64,000 nt of DNA from UMGS1933 sp045593405 (GTDB taxonomy: Bacteria; Bacillota; Clostridia; TANB77; CAG-508): NCBI GenBank assembly GCA_045593405.1, contig JAZNWN010000021.1, positions 1 to 64,000 of the forward strand, read 5' to 3'. A model generated the notes under the pieces. The model was not told where the DNA came from. It ran no database searches and worked only from the letters and a program-made list of their open reading frames with translations. Every line of letters starts with the position of its first letter. Position 1 is the first letter of the stretch. Position numbers and translations under genes: made by a program. Shown here piece by piece: positions 63,927-64,000 of the stretch.

Positions 63927-64000
63927 TCAAACCAATTTTATTTGTGCATTTAGTTTTTGTAGTTTTTTATCAAAATTTTCGTATCCTCTTAATATATGTG
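63927..64000 (-). CDS. murA: Partial CDS: C-terminus of UDP-N-acetylglucosamine 1-carboxyvinyltransferase
   Basis: Last 23 codons (HILRGYENFDKKLQKLNAQI plus three more) before TGA at 63927. MurA proteins end with I-x-R-G-Y-E-x-F-x-x-K-L-x-x-L-x-A-x-I, and murA precedes divIB in many Clostridia, so the assignment is likely despite the short piece. Confidence 0.7.
   Translation of the reverse strand, partial: HILRGYENFDKKLQKLNAQIKLV

Overview
The window reads as one chromosomal contig from a low-GC, spore-forming member of the Clostridia, probably an uncultured gut lineage. The evidence is the strong AT bias, GGAGG-type ribosome binding sites, and spoIIE, a SpoVD-like penicillin-binding protein, ytaF and a gdpP, divIB(ftsQ)-DUF881-DUF881-sbp layout typical of Firmicutes. 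Base composition was judged by eye, not computed.

Layout. 1-14.9 kb is core: a pilin-like surface protein behind scpB, tRNA-Met, dxs, spoIIE, gdpP, rsmA, a class B PBP and a DUF1064 gene. 15-19 kb holds a Lon-family protease and the tsaE-tsaB-rimI operon. 19-25.6 kb is a run of small membrane, lipid and Ig-like proteins plus a serine hydrolase. 25.8-46.9 kb is a mobile island in the 3' end of tRNA-fMet. It has 35-bp direct repeats, a tyrosine integrase, an excisionase and a RepA-like protein, and carries a type I restriction system, a TIR/2TM pair, a toxin-antitoxin-like cluster and a possible ADP-ribosyltransferase. 47-51.4 kb has tRNA-Arg(ACG) with a duplicated 3' end, pyrE-pyrF, ytaF, sod and tRNA-Pro. 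51.4-57.2 kb lies between tRNA-Pro and a copy of its 3' end and holds an amidoligase, VanW, a YqeG phosphatase and others. 57.2-64 kb has a compositionally foreign glgP, then trmB, sbp, two DUF881 genes, divIB/ftsQ and the 3' end of murA.

Main discovery. Seven genes here look frameshifted: spoIIE, the YfcE-like phosphodiesterase, tsaB, tsaE, an Ig-like-domain protein, the amidoligase (twice) and ftsQ. In all eight cases the break is an in-frame CGG codon, and the rest of the protein follows exactly if the C is skipped and GGN is read as glycine. In tsaB and tsaE the restored glycine lies in a conserved motif. CGG is otherwise almost absent: scanning about 18,800 codons by eye, I found only two other in-frame CGGs, both in genes of foreign composition. 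CGT, CGC and CGA are used normally. The only tRNA-Arg in the window has anticodon ACG, which after inosine modification does not read CGG. The simplest reading is that CGG is an orphan codon in this organism and works as a +1 frameshift signal, or that CGGN is a quadruplet glycine codon. Systematic sequence error is the main alternative and can be tested. In the feature list these genes are given as single CDS spanning both frames.
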